Shown: in pieces, positions 8,559-22,200 of the stretch
Position numbering within the stretch: the first letter of the stretch is position 1
How the letters are laid out: every line of letters begins with the position of its first letter
NCBI GenBank assembly: GCA_004144865.1
Contig: SEAY01000001.1
Coordinates: 60,770 to 124,769 of the forward strand
Length of the DNA: 64,000 nucleotides
Source: Comamonadaceae bacterium
GTDB lineage: Bacteria; Pseudomonadota; Gammaproteobacteria; Burkholderiales; Burkholderiaceae_C
Direction of reading: 5' to 3'
Program-made: the position numbers and the translations under genes
The notes under the pieces: model-generated
What the model was told of the DNA's origin: nothing
The model's database searches: none
What the model saw: the letters and a program-made list of their open reading frames with translations, nothing else

Positions 8559-11257
8559 CACGCTCGAACGTCGTCCCCGCGGAGGCGGGGACCCAGGGCT
8601 CCCAGGGAGCGGACGCTCTGGATTCCCGCCTGCGCGGGAATGACGTCGTGGATTCCCGCGCAGGCGGGAATGGCGTGGCCGCGGTCCGCAACGCGTACAA
8701 GGCCCGCAAGGCCGAACTGCTGGAATCGCTCAGGGCCGACGGCAGTTCCACCCGCACCATCAAGGGCCTGTTGCAGGCCCTCGCCCACGCCGCCGACGAC
8801 GCGCTGAAGGCGCTGTGGTCCCGCGCGGGGCTGCCGGCCGGAGTCGCGCTGGTGGCCGTCGGCGGCTTCGGCCGCGGCGAACTCTTCCCCCATTCCGACG
8901 TCGACGTGCTGCTGCTGATGCCCGACGGCATCTCCTGCGAGCACGACGCCCGCCTCAAGCAGCGGGTGGAGCAATTCATCGGCGGCTGCTGGGACGCCGG
9001 CCTGGAGATCGGCTCCAGCGTGCGCACCGTGGAGGAATGCGTGGCGCAGGCGGCGGGCGACGTGACCGTGCAGACCTCGCTGCTCGAGGCGCGGCTGGTC
9101 ACCGGTTCGCGCAAGCTGTTCACCGCCTTCCAGGAGCGCTTCCGGGCGCAGATCGATCCGCGCGCTTTCTTCGTGGCCAAGACGCTCGAGATGCGGCAGC
9201 GGCACACGAAGTTCGAGAACACGCCCTACGCGCTGGAGCCGAATTGCAAGGAATCGCCGGGCGGCCTGCGCGACCTGCAGGTGATCCTGTGGGTGGCCAA
9301 TGCGGCGGGCTTCGGACGCAGCTGGGACGAACTCGCCCGGCGCGGGCTGGCGACCGCCTTCGAGGCGCGCCAGATCAAGCGCAACGAGGCGCTGCTGTCC
9401 ACCATCCGCGCGCGCCTGCACGTGGTGGCCAGCCGCCGCGAGGACCGGCTGGTGTTCGACTTGCAGAACGCCGTGGCGGAGTCGTTCGGCTACAAGGCCG
9501 TGGCGCGGCCCGACGGCCGCATCCTGCAGCGCTCCAGCGAACGCCTGATGAAGCGCTACTACTGGGCGGCCAAGGCGGTGGCGCAGCTGAACCAGATCCT
9601 GCTGCTGAACATCGAGGAGCGCCTGAACCCGGCGGCGGCGGAGGCGCGCCCGATCAACGAACGGTTCTCCGAGAAGGCCGGGATGATCGAGGTGGCGAGC
9701 GACGACCTCTACCTGAAGGAGCCGCGCGCGATCCTCGAGACCTTCCTCGTGTACCAGACCACGCCGGGCGTGAAGGGACTGTCGGCCCGCACGCTGCGCG
9801 CGCTCTACAACGCGCGCAAGGTGATGGACGCGGACTTCCGCAACGACCCGGCGAACCACGCGACCTTCCGCGAGATGCTGATGCAGCCGCGCGGCATCAC
9901 GCACGCAATGCGGCTGATGAACGAGACCTCGGTGCTCGGGCGCTACCTGTGGGTGTTCCGCAAGATCGTCGGGCAGATGCAGCACGACCTGTTCCACGTG
10001 TACACCGTGGACCAGCACATCCTGATGGTGCTGCGCAACGTGCGCCGCTTCTTCATGCCGGAGCATGCGCACGAGTACCCTTTCTGCTCGCAGCTGGCCG
10101 CCGGCTGGAACAAGCCGTACATCCTCTACACCGCGGCGCTGTTCCACGACATCGCGAAGGGCCGGGGCGGCGACCACTCCGACCTCGGTGCGCGCGAGGT
10201 GCGGCGCTTCTGCCGCCAGCACCAGATCGATGCCGAGGACTGCAAGCTCATCGAGTTCCTGGTGAAGGAACACCTGGCGATGAGCCGTGTCGCCCAGAAG
10301 GAGGACCTCGGCGACCCGGCCGTGATCGGGGCGTTCGCCAGGCGCGTGGGCAACGAGCGCTACCTGACGGCGCTGTACCTGCTGACCGTGGCCGACGTGC
10401 GCGGCACCAGCCCCAAGGTGTGGAACGCCTGGAAGGGCAAGCTGCTGGAGGACCTGTACCGCTACGCGCTGCGCGCGCTCGGCGGCGGCGCGCCCGACCC
10501 GAAGGCCGAGGTCGAAGCGCGCAAGCGCGAGGCGCTCGTCAAGCTGCAGCTGCATTCCCTGCCCTTCGAGGCGCACAAGAAGCTGTGGGACACGCTCGAC
10601 GTGGGCTACTTCATGCGGCACGAGGCCGACGACATCGTCTGGCACACGCGGCACCTCTCGCGCCACGTGGGCGGCGGCAAGGTGATCGTGCGCGCGCGCA
10701 TCTCCCCGGTGGGCGAAGGCCTGCAGGTGATGGTGTACACGCCGGACCAGCCCGACCTCTTCGCGCGCATCTGCGGCTACTTCGACCAGGCCGGCTTCAG
10801 CATCCTGGAAGCCAAGATCCACACGGCCACCAACGGGTACGCGCTGGACACCTTCCAGGTCGTCACGTCCATGCTGCCGGACCACTATCGCGAGCTGTGC
10901 AGCATGGTGGAGTCGGACCTGTGCGCCACCATCACCGCCGCGGGTCCGCTGCCCGCGCCGAGCCGCGGCCGGGTGTCGCGGCGCGTCAAGAGCTTTCCCA
11001 TCCCGCCGCGCATCGACCTGCGCCCCGACGAGAAGGCGCAGCGCTGGCTGCTCTCGATCTCCGCGAGCGACCGCGTGGGCCTGCTCTATTCCATCGCGCG
11101 GGTGCTGGCCCGCCACAAGCTGAACCTGCAGCTGGCCAAGGTGTCCACGCTCGGCGAGCGCGTGGAGGACACCTTCCTCATCGACGGCCCCGAGCTGCAG
11201 CAGAACCGCAAGCAGATCGAGATCGAGACCGAGCTGCTGGGCGCGATCAGCGCGTAG
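8555..11257 (+). CDS. glnD: [Protein-PII] uridylyltransferase / uridylyl-removing enzyme
   Basis: 900-residue nitrogen sensor that uridylylates PII proteins when glutamine is low and removes UMP when it is high. Order: nucleotidyltransferase domain with [17 protein letters not shown] (about residues 102-118), HD phosphohydrolase domain ([15 protein letters not shown], about 530), and two ACT domains (about 722 and 830) that sense glutamine. The ATG at 8555 overlaps the map stop (ATGA), the arrangement expected for this pair. Odd: codons 6-40 after this ATG are three palindromic repeat units read in frame (for example [13 protein letters not shown] and DSRLRGND). A GTG at 8675 would start after the repeats and give an 860-residue protein, closer to usual length; which start is used is open. 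Confidence 0.95.
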   Translation: MTRSNVVPAEAGTQGSQGADALDSRLRGNDVVDSRAGGNGVAAVRNAYKARKAELLESLRADGSSTRTIKGLLQALAHAADDALKALWSRAGLPAGVALVAVGGFGRGELFPHSDVDVLLLMPDGISCEHDARLKQRVEQFIGGCWDAGLEIGSSVRTVEECVAQAAGDVTVQTSLLEARLVTGSRKLFTAFQERFRAQIDPRAFFVAKTLEMRQRHTKFENTPYALEPNCKESPGGLRDLQVILWVANAAGFGRSWDELARRGLATAFEARQIKRNEALLSTIRARLHVVASRREDRLVFDLQNAVAESFGYKAVARPDGRILQRSSERLMKRYYWAAKAVAQLNQILLLNIEERLNPAAAEARPINERFSEKAGMIEVASDDLYLKEPRAILETFLVYQTTPGVKGLSARTLRALYNARKVMDADFRNDPANHATFREMLMQPRGITHAMRLMNETSVLGRYLWVFRKIVGQMQHDLFHVYTVDQHILMVLRNVRRFFMPEHAHEYPFCSQLAAGWNKPYILYTAALFHDIAKGRGGDHSDLGAREVRRFCRQHQIDAEDCKLIEFLVKEHLAMSRVAQKEDLGDPAVIGAFARRVGNERYLTALYLLTVADVRGTSPKVWNAWKGKLLEDLYRYALRALGGGAPDPKAEVEARKREALVKLQLHSLPFEAHKKLWDTLDVGYFMRHEADDIVWHTRHLSRHVGGGKVIVRARISPVGEGLQVMVYTPDQPDLFARICGYFDQAGFSILEAKIHTATNGYALDTFQVVTSMLPDHYRELCSMVESDLCATITAAGPLPAPSRGRVSRRVKSFPIPPRIDLRPDEKAQRWLLSISASDRVGLLYSIARVLARHKLNLQLAKVSTLGERVEDTFLIDGPELQQNRKQIEIETELLGAISA
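8569..8673. repeat. Three palindromic repeat units, family A, within the 5' end of glnD
   Basis: Unit 1 (8569-8599) equals the unit at 2160-2190; unit 2 (8616-8645) is inverted and nearly equals 2233-2263; unit 3 (8648-8673) is in the direct orientation (GGATTCCCGCGCAGG then CGGGAATGG). All lie directly after the glnD ATG and keep its frame open. Confidence 0.9.
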
Positions 11258-11603
11258 GAGGCTGGGCGGCGCGCTCTTCGCCCGCCACGACCCACTTGCG
11301 GTTCACCGCCGCGCCGTCGCGCAGCATCGTCAACGTGCCGTCGAGCTTGTCGCCGGCGATGCGGCAGGCCCAGCGCAGCTGCCCGTATTGCGGGCTGTCG
11401 GTCTGCACCTCGAACACGACCGCATCTCCGTCCTGGCGTGCCTGGTAGCGCCCGTCGCCATAGCCGTAGGGCTCGCAGGCGCTGGAGTGGAACTGCCCGT
11501 CCCGGAAGCTGATGCGCTCGGCATCGCCGGTGGTCTTGCCGGGCTCCAGCACCACGCCATCGAAGCGTCGCCCGTCGAGCGACAAGGTCTGCAGGGTCGT
11601 CAT
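11247..11603 (-). CDS. Hypothetical protein
   Basis: 118-residue soluble protein with no signal peptide or membrane segment, starting [20 protein letters not shown] good Shine-Dalgarno (GAGGTGAG) lies just before the ATG at 11603, which supports the start and the gene. The sequence looks like a small beta-rich domain ([31 protein letters not shown]); two cysteines are present. I do not recognise a family. Its 3' end overlaps the end of glnD by 11 bases on the opposite strand. Confidence 0.75.
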   Translation of the reverse strand: MTTLQTLSLDGRRFDGVVLEPGKTTGDAERISFRDGQFHSSACEPYGYGDGRYQARQDGDAVVFEVQTDSPQYGQLRWACRIAGDKLDGTLTMLRDGAAVNRKWVVAGEERAAQPPTR

Positions 11604-11685
11604 GGTCTCACCTCATGGATCAGGTTGAACGCCGTGGGCCGGGCCGAGCACCGTCGAAACGCCTGCGTTGCTCCGTCGAACCCGC

Positions 11686-11714
11686 TTGAAGGGTCCGTCG
11701 CGGGCTCGTAGACT
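11686..11714 (+). promoter_or_regulatory. Candidate sigma-70 promoter for the LuxR-family gene
   Basis: TTGAAG (11686-11691) and TAGACT (11709-11714) are separated by exactly 17 bases, in the gap between the divergent hypothetical gene and the LuxR gene. A transcript would start near 11721 and carry a leader of about 73 bases that contains the inverted repeat at 11771. Confidence 0.5.
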
Positions 11715-11770
11715 GGCGTGGACACCCGGTCCAGCGCCCAGATCATTCGCCCGGAGCCGCCACCGACCAA

Positions 11771-11786
11771 TACGCAGCCTTGCGTA
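11771..11786. promoter_or_regulatory. Inverted repeat before the LuxR-family gene, possible operator
   Basis: TACGCA-GCCT-TGCGTA, a perfect 6-4-6 dyad ending 7 bases before the ATG at 11794. It lies downstream of the candidate promoter, a position suited to autorepression. Binding by the adjacent regulator is inference. Confidence 0.4.
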
Positions 11787-11793
11787 TGCCGTC

Positions 11794-12627
11794 ATGAACC
11801 TCACCCGCAAGGACCTCGCCACCGGCTTCGCGATCGTCGCGCAGCTGGAGGCTGCCGCCGTGGAGCCGCTGCGCTTCGCGCGCGAGACGGTACACGCCGT
11901 CTCGTCCTTCGTCGCCTCCGAGCTGACCACGTTGTCCGTGTGCGACCTGGTGACGGGGCACCGCCGCGTCGTCGGCCAGCCTTCGCCCGCCCTGTCCGCG
12001 GCCGACATCGAAAGCTTCGACCGGCATTTCTTCGAGCACCCGCTGGTGCGCCGCCATGGGATCGAGGGCGGCACGGCCACCTGGCGCATCTCCGATTCAC
12101 TGCCGCTCCAGCGCTTTCGCAGCACCGCGCTCTATGCCGACTACTACCGGCAAGTGGGCCTGGACCGCGCGGTCGCCGTGCCGTTGTGGATGGACGGCCG
12201 CACGCTGGTCAGCCTGGTCTTGAACCGGCGCGGGTCCGACTTCAGCGAACGGGACTGCGCGCGGCTGGAACTGCTGCGCCCGCACCTGGCGTTCCTCTAC
12301 GCACTGGCCTGCCGCCGCATGCGGGAACCCGAGGCGCAGGACATGCTGCGGCCGCAGCGCGCGGCTGCCATGCCCGCGGACCTGACGCCACGCGAGCGCG
12401 AGGTGGTGCGCTGGCTCGCGCATGGCAAGACCGACGCCGGGATCGCGGCGCTCCTCGGCACCAGTCCGCGCACCGTGCAAAAGCACCTGGAGCATGTATA
12501 CGTCAAGCTGGGCGTGGAGACGCGCACGGCTGCCGTCATGCGCGCGCTGGCGCTGCGTCCGCCTGACGGCACGCCGCTGCGGCACGTGGCCGAAGCCAGC
12601 TTCGCAGCCGGGGCCGCGTCCCGCTAG
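11794..12627 (+). CDS. LuxR-family transcriptional regulator
   Basis: 277 residues. The C-terminal domain is a LuxR helix-turn-helix: LTPREREVVRWLAHGKTDAGIAALLGTS, then TVQKHLEHVYVKLGVETRTAAVMRAL, containing the conserved Glu, Gly and Thr-Val-x-x-H positions. The N-terminal 190 residues look like a GAF/autoinducer-binding-like sensor, but I see no acyl-homoserine-lactone signature. Start at ATG 11794, preceded by a dyad rather than a Shine-Dalgarno. It lies just upstream of, and in the same direction as, the Bug and sulfatase genes, which it may control. The inducing signal is unknown. Confidence 0.88.
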   Translation: MNLTRKDLATGFAIVAQLEAAAVEPLRFARETVHAVSSFVASELTTLSVCDLVTGHRRVVGQPSPALSAADIESFDRHFFEHPLVRRHGIEGGTATWRISDSLPLQRFRSTALYADYYRQVGLDRAVAVPLWMDGRTLVSLVLNRRGSDFSERDCARLELLRPHLAFLYALACRRMREPEAQDMLRPQRAAAMPADLTPREREVVRWLAHGKTDAGIAALLGTSPRTVQKHLEHVYVKLGVETRTAAVMRALALRPPDGTPLRHVAEASFAAGAASR

Positions 12628-12762
12628 ACGCCCGCGTGGCTTGCAGCACGCTGTCGGTTTAGGCGATTCCCGTACAGGCGTTAGAACTTCGCGGCCCTGC
12701 TGTCGAGCTAGCATCGACGCACGGCCCGCGAGGGGCCGCTGTCGTTTGGAGGAAGGAACCGC

Positions 12763-13770
12763 ATGAACACCCGGATCGCCGCGCGCCGCAGCGTGCTGCT
12801 GCTCGCACTCGCCGCCGCCATGGCCCCTGCCCTGGCCCAGAAGAACCCCGCGGCCGCTGCCGCGCCCGCGCTGAACTGGCCGACCAAGCCGATCCGCCTG
12901 GTCGTCGGCTTCCCCGCCGGCTCGTCGCCCGACCTCGTGGCCCGCACCATCGCGGAGCCGCTCGCCAGGGAACTGGGCCAGCCCGTCATCGTGGAGAACA
13001 AGGTCGGCGCCGGCGGCAACATCGCCGCGGACTTCGTGACCAAGGCCACGGACGACCACACGATCGGCACGCTCATCAACGGCAACATGACGATCGCCAA
13101 GCTGCTGAACCCCCGGGTTCCGTACGACCCGATCAAGGACCTGCAGCCGATCAGCCTGATCGGCACCGCGCCCGTGCTGCTGGCCGCGCCGGCCACGACG
13201 CCGTTCAAGAACGCGCAGGAGTTCTTCCTGGCCGCGCGCAACGGCGGGGACAAGTGGAGCTACGGCTCGCCCGGCGTGGGCACCGTCGGCCACATCGGCA
13301 TGGAGCTGCTGAAGACGAAGACGAACATGGATCCGGTGCACGTGCCGTATCCAGGCAACCCGCAGGTGATCCAGGCCCTGATCACCAACCAGATCCAGCT
13401 GGCGCTGCTGCCCCCGGGGCTCGCGAACGCGCAGATCAAGGCCGGCAAGCTCAAGGCCGTGGGCGTGACCTCGCAGGCGCGCAGCCCGCTGGTGCCCGAG
13501 TACCCCAGCCTGCAGGAACAGGGCATCCTGGGCTTCCAGCTGGAAATCTGGACCGCTGCAGCCGCGCCCAAGTCCATGCCCAAGCCCATCGTCGAGCGCC
13601 TCTCGAAGGCGATCTCGGAGATCGCGCGTTCGCAGGACGTGCGCGGCAAGCTGTTCCAGCAGGGCTGGCAGACCGCCGGCACCAACGCCGAAGGCCTGGC
13701 GAACCGCATCAAGCACGACACCGCCATCCTGGGCGGCGTGATCATGATGCGCGGCATCAAGGCGGAGTGA
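12763..13770 (+). CDS. Bug/TctC-family periplasmic solute-binding protein
   Basis: 335 residues with a Sec signal (VLLLALAAAMAPALAQ) and the Bug-family pattern NWPTKPIRLVVGFPAGSSPD, VIVENKVGAGGNIAADFV, YGSPGVGT. Binds an unknown organic anion in the periplasm; no TctA/TctB membrane partner is in the window. Strong Shine-Dalgarno GGAGGAAGGA (12748-12757), preceded by a small hairpin CGGCCC-GCGAG-GGGCCG (12722-12738) that may be a leader structure. It lies 135 bases after the LuxR regulator and 44 bases before the sulfatase, suggesting an uptake-and-desulfation pair. Confidence 0.92.
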   Translation: MNTRIAARRSVLLLALAAAMAPALAQKNPAAAAAPALNWPTKPIRLVVGFPAGSSPDLVARTIAEPLARELGQPVIVENKVGAGGNIAADFVTKATDDHTIGTLINGNMTIAKLLNPRVPYDPIKDLQPISLIGTAPVLLAAPATTPFKNAQEFFLAARNGGDKWSYGSPGVGTVGHIGMELLKTKTNMDPVHVPYPGNPQVIQALITNQIQLALLPPGLANAQIKAGKLKAVGVTSQARSPLVPEYPSLQEQGILGFQLEIWTAAAAPKSMPKPIVERLSKAISEIARSQDVRGKLFQQGWQTAGTNAEGLANRIKHDTAILGGVIMMRGIKAE

Positions 13771-13814
13771 GTTCGCCTGCAGGGGGTCGCAGCTTGCCCT
13801 AAGCTGCAGCCCTC

Positions 13815-15137
13815 GTGAAACCGAACCTCATCTACATCGTCTCGGACGACCTCGGCTACGCCGACCTGGGCTGCTACGGCGGGCGGCAGGCGGCTTTCGG
13901 CCCGGTGTCGCCGCACATCGACGCCCTCGCGGCAGGCGGACTGCGCCTGACCGAGGGCTACGCCAACTCCCCGGTCTGCTCCCCCACGCGCTTCGCGCTC
14001 ATGACCATGCGCTACCAGTACCGCGTGCGCGCGGGCCTGGAGGAGCCGATCAACAGCAGGAGCAAGGGCAGCCCGGTGCTCGGCCTGCCGCCTGAAGTGC
14101 CCACCCTGCCCTCGCTGCTGCGGGAAGCGGGCTATGCGACGGCGCTGGTCGGCAAGTGGCACCTGGGCTATCCCCCGTACTTCGGGCCGTTGCGCTCCGG
14201 CTACGACGAGTTCTTCGGCATCATGGCCGGCGGGGTGGACTATTTCACCCATTGCTCCTTCACCGGCGACCACGACCTGTACCTGGGCGACCAGGAGCAC
14301 CGCGAGGTCGGCTACCTGACCGACGTCCTGTCGCAGCGCGCCGTGGACTACGTCGAGCGCATGGCGGCCAGCGCGAAGGCGGGCCGGCCGTTCTTCCTCA
14401 GCCTGCACTACACCGCACCGCACTGGCCGTGGGAAACGCGCGAGGACGCCCACGTGGCCGCGGACGTGGCGCGGAACCTGTTCCACCTCCACGGCGGCAA
14501 CGTGCACAGCTACCGCCGCATGATCCACCACATGGACGAAGGCATAGGCGCACTGGTGGCGGCGCTGCGGCGCGAGGGCCTGCTGGAGAACACGCTGGTC
14601 GTCTTCACCAGCGACAACGGCGGCGAGCGCTTCTCGGACAACTGGCCGCTGGTGGGCGGCAAGATGGACCTCACCGAAGGCGGCATCCGCGTGCCGTGGA
14701 TCGCGCACTGGCCCGCCGGTATTCGCGCCGGCAGTGTGAGCCGCCAGCACTGCATGACCATGGACTGGTCGGCCACGCTGCTGGAGCTGGGCGGGGCGCA
14801 GCCGCACCCGGACTACCCGCTGGACGGCGTGTCGCTCGCCGCCGTCCTGCGCGATCCCGCCCACCGCTTCGAGCGCCCGTTGTACTGGCGCATGAACCAC
14901 CGCGACCAGCGCGCGCTGCGCATGGGCGACTGGAAGTACCTGAAGGTCGACGAGCACGAGTACCTGTTCGACCTGGCCGCCGACGAGCGCGAGCGCGCCA
15001 ACCTCGCGCCGCGCGAGCCGGACCGCTTCGCGGCCCTGCGCGACGCATGGCTCGCCTGGAACGAAACGGTGCCCGCCATCCCCGCCGATGCGACGGTCAG
15101 CCTGGGCTATTCCGCCAAGGACATGCCGCAGCGCTGA
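13815..15137 (+). CDS. Type I (formylglycine-dependent) sulfatase, arylsulfatase family
   Basis: 440 residues. It has the sulfatase signature CSPTR (about residues 55-59), where the Cys is converted to formylglycine, followed by the second signature GKWHLGY. The opening NLIYIVSDDLGYADLGCYGG supplies the two metal-binding Asp residues, and FTSDNGGE a further metal site. There is no signal peptide, so it is probably cytoplasmic and acts on an imported sulfate ester. GTG start at 13815, since the domain begins within four residues. Translated shortly after the Bug gene. The exact ester and whether a maturase is encoded elsewhere are unknown. Confidence 0.9.
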   Translation: MKPNLIYIVSDDLGYADLGCYGGRQAAFGPVSPHIDALAAGGLRLTEGYANSPVCSPTRFALMTMRYQYRVRAGLEEPINSRSKGSPVLGLPPEVPTLPSLLREAGYATALVGKWHLGYPPYFGPLRSGYDEFFGIMAGGVDYFTHCSFTGDHDLYLGDQEHREVGYLTDVLSQRAVDYVERMAASAKAGRPFFLSLHYTAPHWPWETREDAHVAADVARNLFHLHGGNVHSYRRMIHHMDEGIGALVAALRREGLLENTLVVFTSDNGGERFSDNWPLVGGKMDLTEGGIRVPWIAHWPAGIRAGSVSRQHCMTMDWSATLLELGGAQPHPDYPLDGVSLAAVLRDPAHRFERPLYWRMNHRDQRALRMGDWKYLKVDEHEYLFDLAADERERANLAPREPDRFAALRDAWLAWNETVPAIPADATVSLGYSAKDMPQR

Positions 15138-15143
15138 AGCTTC

Positions 15144-15683
15144 TCAGTCGTCGTCGCCCGCATCCAGTCCGGGGAAGAGCACCTCGGTGAATCCGAACTG
15201 CGTGAAGTCCCGCACGCGCATCGGATAGAGCTTCCCGAACAGGTGGTCCACCTCATGCTGCACCACCCGCGCGTGGAAGCCCTCGGCTTCGCGGTCGATT
15301 CGCTGTCCTTCCTCGTCGAAGCCGGTGTAGCGGATGCGGCGCCAGCGCGGCACCACGCCACGCAGCCCCGGCACCGACAGGCAACCTTCCCAGCCGTCTT
15401 CCTCCTCGGACCCCAGCGGCGTGATCACCGGGTTCAGCAGCACCGTGCGCGGCACGGCTGGCGCATCCGGATAGCGCGGATTGGGCACATCCGTGCCGAA
15501 GATCACCAGTTGCAGGTCCACGCCGATCTGCGGCGCGGCGAGGCCGGCGCCGTCGGCGGCCTGCATCGTGTCCTGCATGTCGGCAATCAGCTCGCGCAGC
15601 GCGGGCGTGCCGAATTCACGCACCGGCTGGGCGGTGCGCAGCAGCCGGGGATCGCCCATTTTCAGGATTTGTCGTACAGCCAT
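15144..15683 (-). CDS. def: Peptide deformylase
   Basis: 179-residue metalloenzyme that removes the formyl group from N-terminal formyl-methionine. All three motifs are seen: [22 protein letters not shown] (metal Cys) and [14 protein letters not shown] (HExxH type; both His and the Glu). The ATG at 15683 gives [15 protein letters not shown], the standard start; the frame stays open upstream antisense to ybaN but has no family match there. It faces the sulfatase gene with six bases between stops and diverges from ybaN. It may be a second deformylase, since the def-fmt pair is not here. Confidence 0.95.
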   Translation of the reverse strand: MAVRQILKMGDPRLLRTAQPVREFGTPALRELIADMQDTMQAADGAGLAAPQIGVDLQLVIFGTDVPNPRYPDAPAVPRTVLLNPVITPLGSEEEDGWEGCLSVPGLRGVVPRWRRIRYTGFDEEGQRIDREAEGFHARVVQHEVDHLFGKLYPMRVRDFTQFGFTEVLFPGLDAGDDD

Positions 15684-15734
15684 GCGCGCAGGATAGCGCC
15701 CGCGGCGGGCCCAGGCCCGGTATCCTCTCGGGTG

Positions 15735-19254
<3,520 letters not shown>

Positions 19255-19261
19255 CCGGCTC

Positions 19262-22200
19262 TCAGGCCTCCGCCATCGTCACCGCCGATTCCATGTCGAC
19301 CGCCACGATGCGCGAGACGCCCTGCTCCTGCATGGTCACGCCGATCAGCTGCTCCGCCATTTCCATGGCGATCTTGTTGTGGCTGATGAAGAGGAACTGC
19401 GTTTCCTTGCTCATGGCGCTCACCAGCTTGGCATAGCGTTCGGTGTTGGCGTCGTCCAGCGGCGCGTCCACCTCGTCCAGCAGGCAGAAGGGCGCGGGGT
19501 TGAGCTGGAAGATCGCGAACACCAGCGCGATGGCGGTCAGCGCCTTCTCGCCGCCGGACAGCAGGTGGATCGTCTGGTTCTTCTTGCCGGGCGGCTGCGC
19601 CATCACCTGCACGCCCGAATCGAGGATTTCCTCGCCGGTCATCACCAGCCTCGCATTGCCGCCGCCGAACAGCTCCGGGAACATGCGGCCGAAGTGCTCG
19701 TTGACGGTCTGGAAGGTGCTGCCCAGCAGGTCGCGCGTTTCCGCGTCGATCTTCTTGATGGCGTCCTCCAGCGTCGTCATGGCCTCGGTGAGGTCCTTGG
19801 TCTGCGCGTCGAGGAACTGCTTGCGCTCGCGCGCCGTGCTTAGTTCTTCCAGCGCGGCCAGGTTGACGGCGCCCAGCGCCGCGACTTCGCGGTGCAGGCG
19901 GTCGATCTCGGAGCTCAGGCCGGTGAGGCGCACGCTGCCTTCCTCGATCGACTTGCCCACCGCTTCCAGGTCGGCCTGCGCTTCGGTGAGCAGCTGCGTG
20001 TATTGCTCCAGGCCCAGGCGGGCGGCCTGCTCCTTCAGCTGCAGGTCGGTGATGCGCTGGCGCAGCGGATCGAGCTCGCGCTCGAGCTGCAGGCGGCGTT
20101 CGTCGCTCGCGCGCAGCTTGGCCGTGAGGTCGTCGTACTCGCTGCGCTTGGCGCCCAGCGCCTGCTCGCGTTCGGACTTCAGCTGCAGGGCGGATTGCAG
20201 CCCCGCCTGCGCGGCGGCGTCGGTCAGGCGGGCCAGCTCCGCGCGGGCGCGCTCTTCTTCCGCCGCGATGGAGGTGGCCTGCTGCGTGGCCGTCTCGATG
20301 GCGCGCTGCAGCTCGCCGCGGCGCGCTTCCAGCGCGCGCTGCGCGAACTGCGATTCCTGCGCCTGGCGTTCCAGGCTGCGGTGCTGCTCGCGCGCCTCGG
20401 CCACCTTGCGCTCGGCCTCGATCACGCGCTCGTCCAGCTGTGCATGCCGCTCCTGGCTGTCGGCCAGCTGCATGTCCAGTTCCTCGAAACGGCCCTCGGC
20501 GGACACGCGCCGCTCCTGCAATTCCTCGAGCAGCGCGTCGACTTCGGCGAGGTCGCCGCTGATCTGCTCGCTGCGCGCGCGGGTCTGCTCGGCCAGCTGC
20601 GTCAGGCGCAGCGTCTCGACCTGCAGTTCGTGGGCACGGCTTTGCGTCTCGGCGGCTTCACGGCGCGCGGTGGTCAGGCGCTGCGCGGCATCGGAGTACG
20701 CCGCTTCGGCGCGGACCAGCGCCGATCGCGCCTCCTCGTTGATCAGCCCCTGCGCGCGCAGCTGCTTCTCGAGGTTCTCGATCTCCTGCTGGCGCGCCAG
20801 CAGTCCGGCCTGCTCGGAATCCTGCGCGTAGAAGCTGACGCTGTGCGCGGTGACCGCATGGCCGGACTTCACGTAGATGGATTCGCCGGGCTGGAGCTTG
20901 TCGCGGCTGGCCAGCGCGTCTTCGAGCGTCGCCGCCGTGTAGCAGCCATGCAGCCAGTCGGCCAGCAGCCCCTTCTGGCCGGCGTCGTTGAGGCGCAGCA
21001 GGTCCGACAGGCGCGGCAGCGCGGCGGGTGCTTCGGGCGCCCCCGCCGCGGGCGCGTGATAGAAGGCCAGCTTCGCCGGCGGCGCGTCGCTGGCGAAGGC
21101 GCGCACCATCTCCAGGCGCGACACCTCCAGCGAGTTCAGCCGTTCGCGCAGCGCCGCTTCCAGCGCGCTTTCCCAGCCCTGCTCGACGTGGATGCGGCTC
21201 CACAGGCCCTGCAGGCCGCCCAGGCCGTGCTTGGCCAGCCACGGTTGCAGCTTGCCGTCGGTGCGCACCTTCTCCTGCAGCGCCTTCAGCGCCTCCATGC
21301 GCGCCGACAGGTCGGCCTGGCGCGCACCCTGGGTGTTCACGTCCTGCTGCTTCGCACGCCGGTCTTCGTCGAGCTGCGGCACCTGCTCCTGCAGTTCGTG
21401 CAATCGCGCGTCGGCGGTCTCCGCCGCTTCCTGGGCGGTGGTGAGCTGCCCCTGCAGGTTGACCAGCCGCTGTTCATCGGGCGCGTCCAGCGCATTGCGG
21501 TCGGCCACCAGGCGTTCGCGCCGCTGGTTCAGCTGGCGCGACTGCTCTTCGATGTTGCGCTGGTCGGCGGCCAGCACCTGGATCTGCTGCTGCACCTGCG
21601 CGACGGCGCCACGCTGTTCGGACGAGCGCGCCTGCGCCTGGCGCAGGGCCTCCTCCAGGTCGGGCAGCTGCAGGCCCTGCTCTTCCACCTGGGCGGCGAG
21701 CAGCGTGGCCTTCTCCTCGGCCTCCATCGTCTGGGCGGCCAGGTTCTCGGTCTCGGCCTCGGCCTCTTCCTTGCGCGTGCCCCACTGCGCGGTCTGTTCC
21801 TTCAGCTGCACGAGCCGCTGTTCGACCCGCTGGCGGCCTTCCACCACGAAGCGGATCTCGGCCTCCAGCCGGCCCACTTCGGCGCTGGCTTCATAGAGCT
21901 GGCCCTGCGCCTGGTTCACCTGGTCGCCGGCGGCGTAGTGGGCCTGCCGGATGGTTTCCAGCTCGCTCTCGATGCGGCGCAGGTCGGCGACGCGCCCTTC
22001 CAGGTCGTTCACCGCCTTGTCGGCGTCGGCCTTGATGCGCCCCTGGTCGCCCTCGGCTTCCGCGCGCTTGAGGAACCATAGCTGGTGCTGCTTGAGGTTG
22101 ACGTCGGCCTGCAGCTGGTTGTACTTCGCCGCGACCTCGGCCTGCTTCTCCAACTTCTCCAGGTTGGCGTTGAGCTCGCGCAGGATGTCCTCGACACGGG

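Noticed and set aside
8498-11116. 872-codon minus-strand open frame over glnD
   Set aside because: Same low-complexity mirror composition; glnD is unmistakable on the plus strand.
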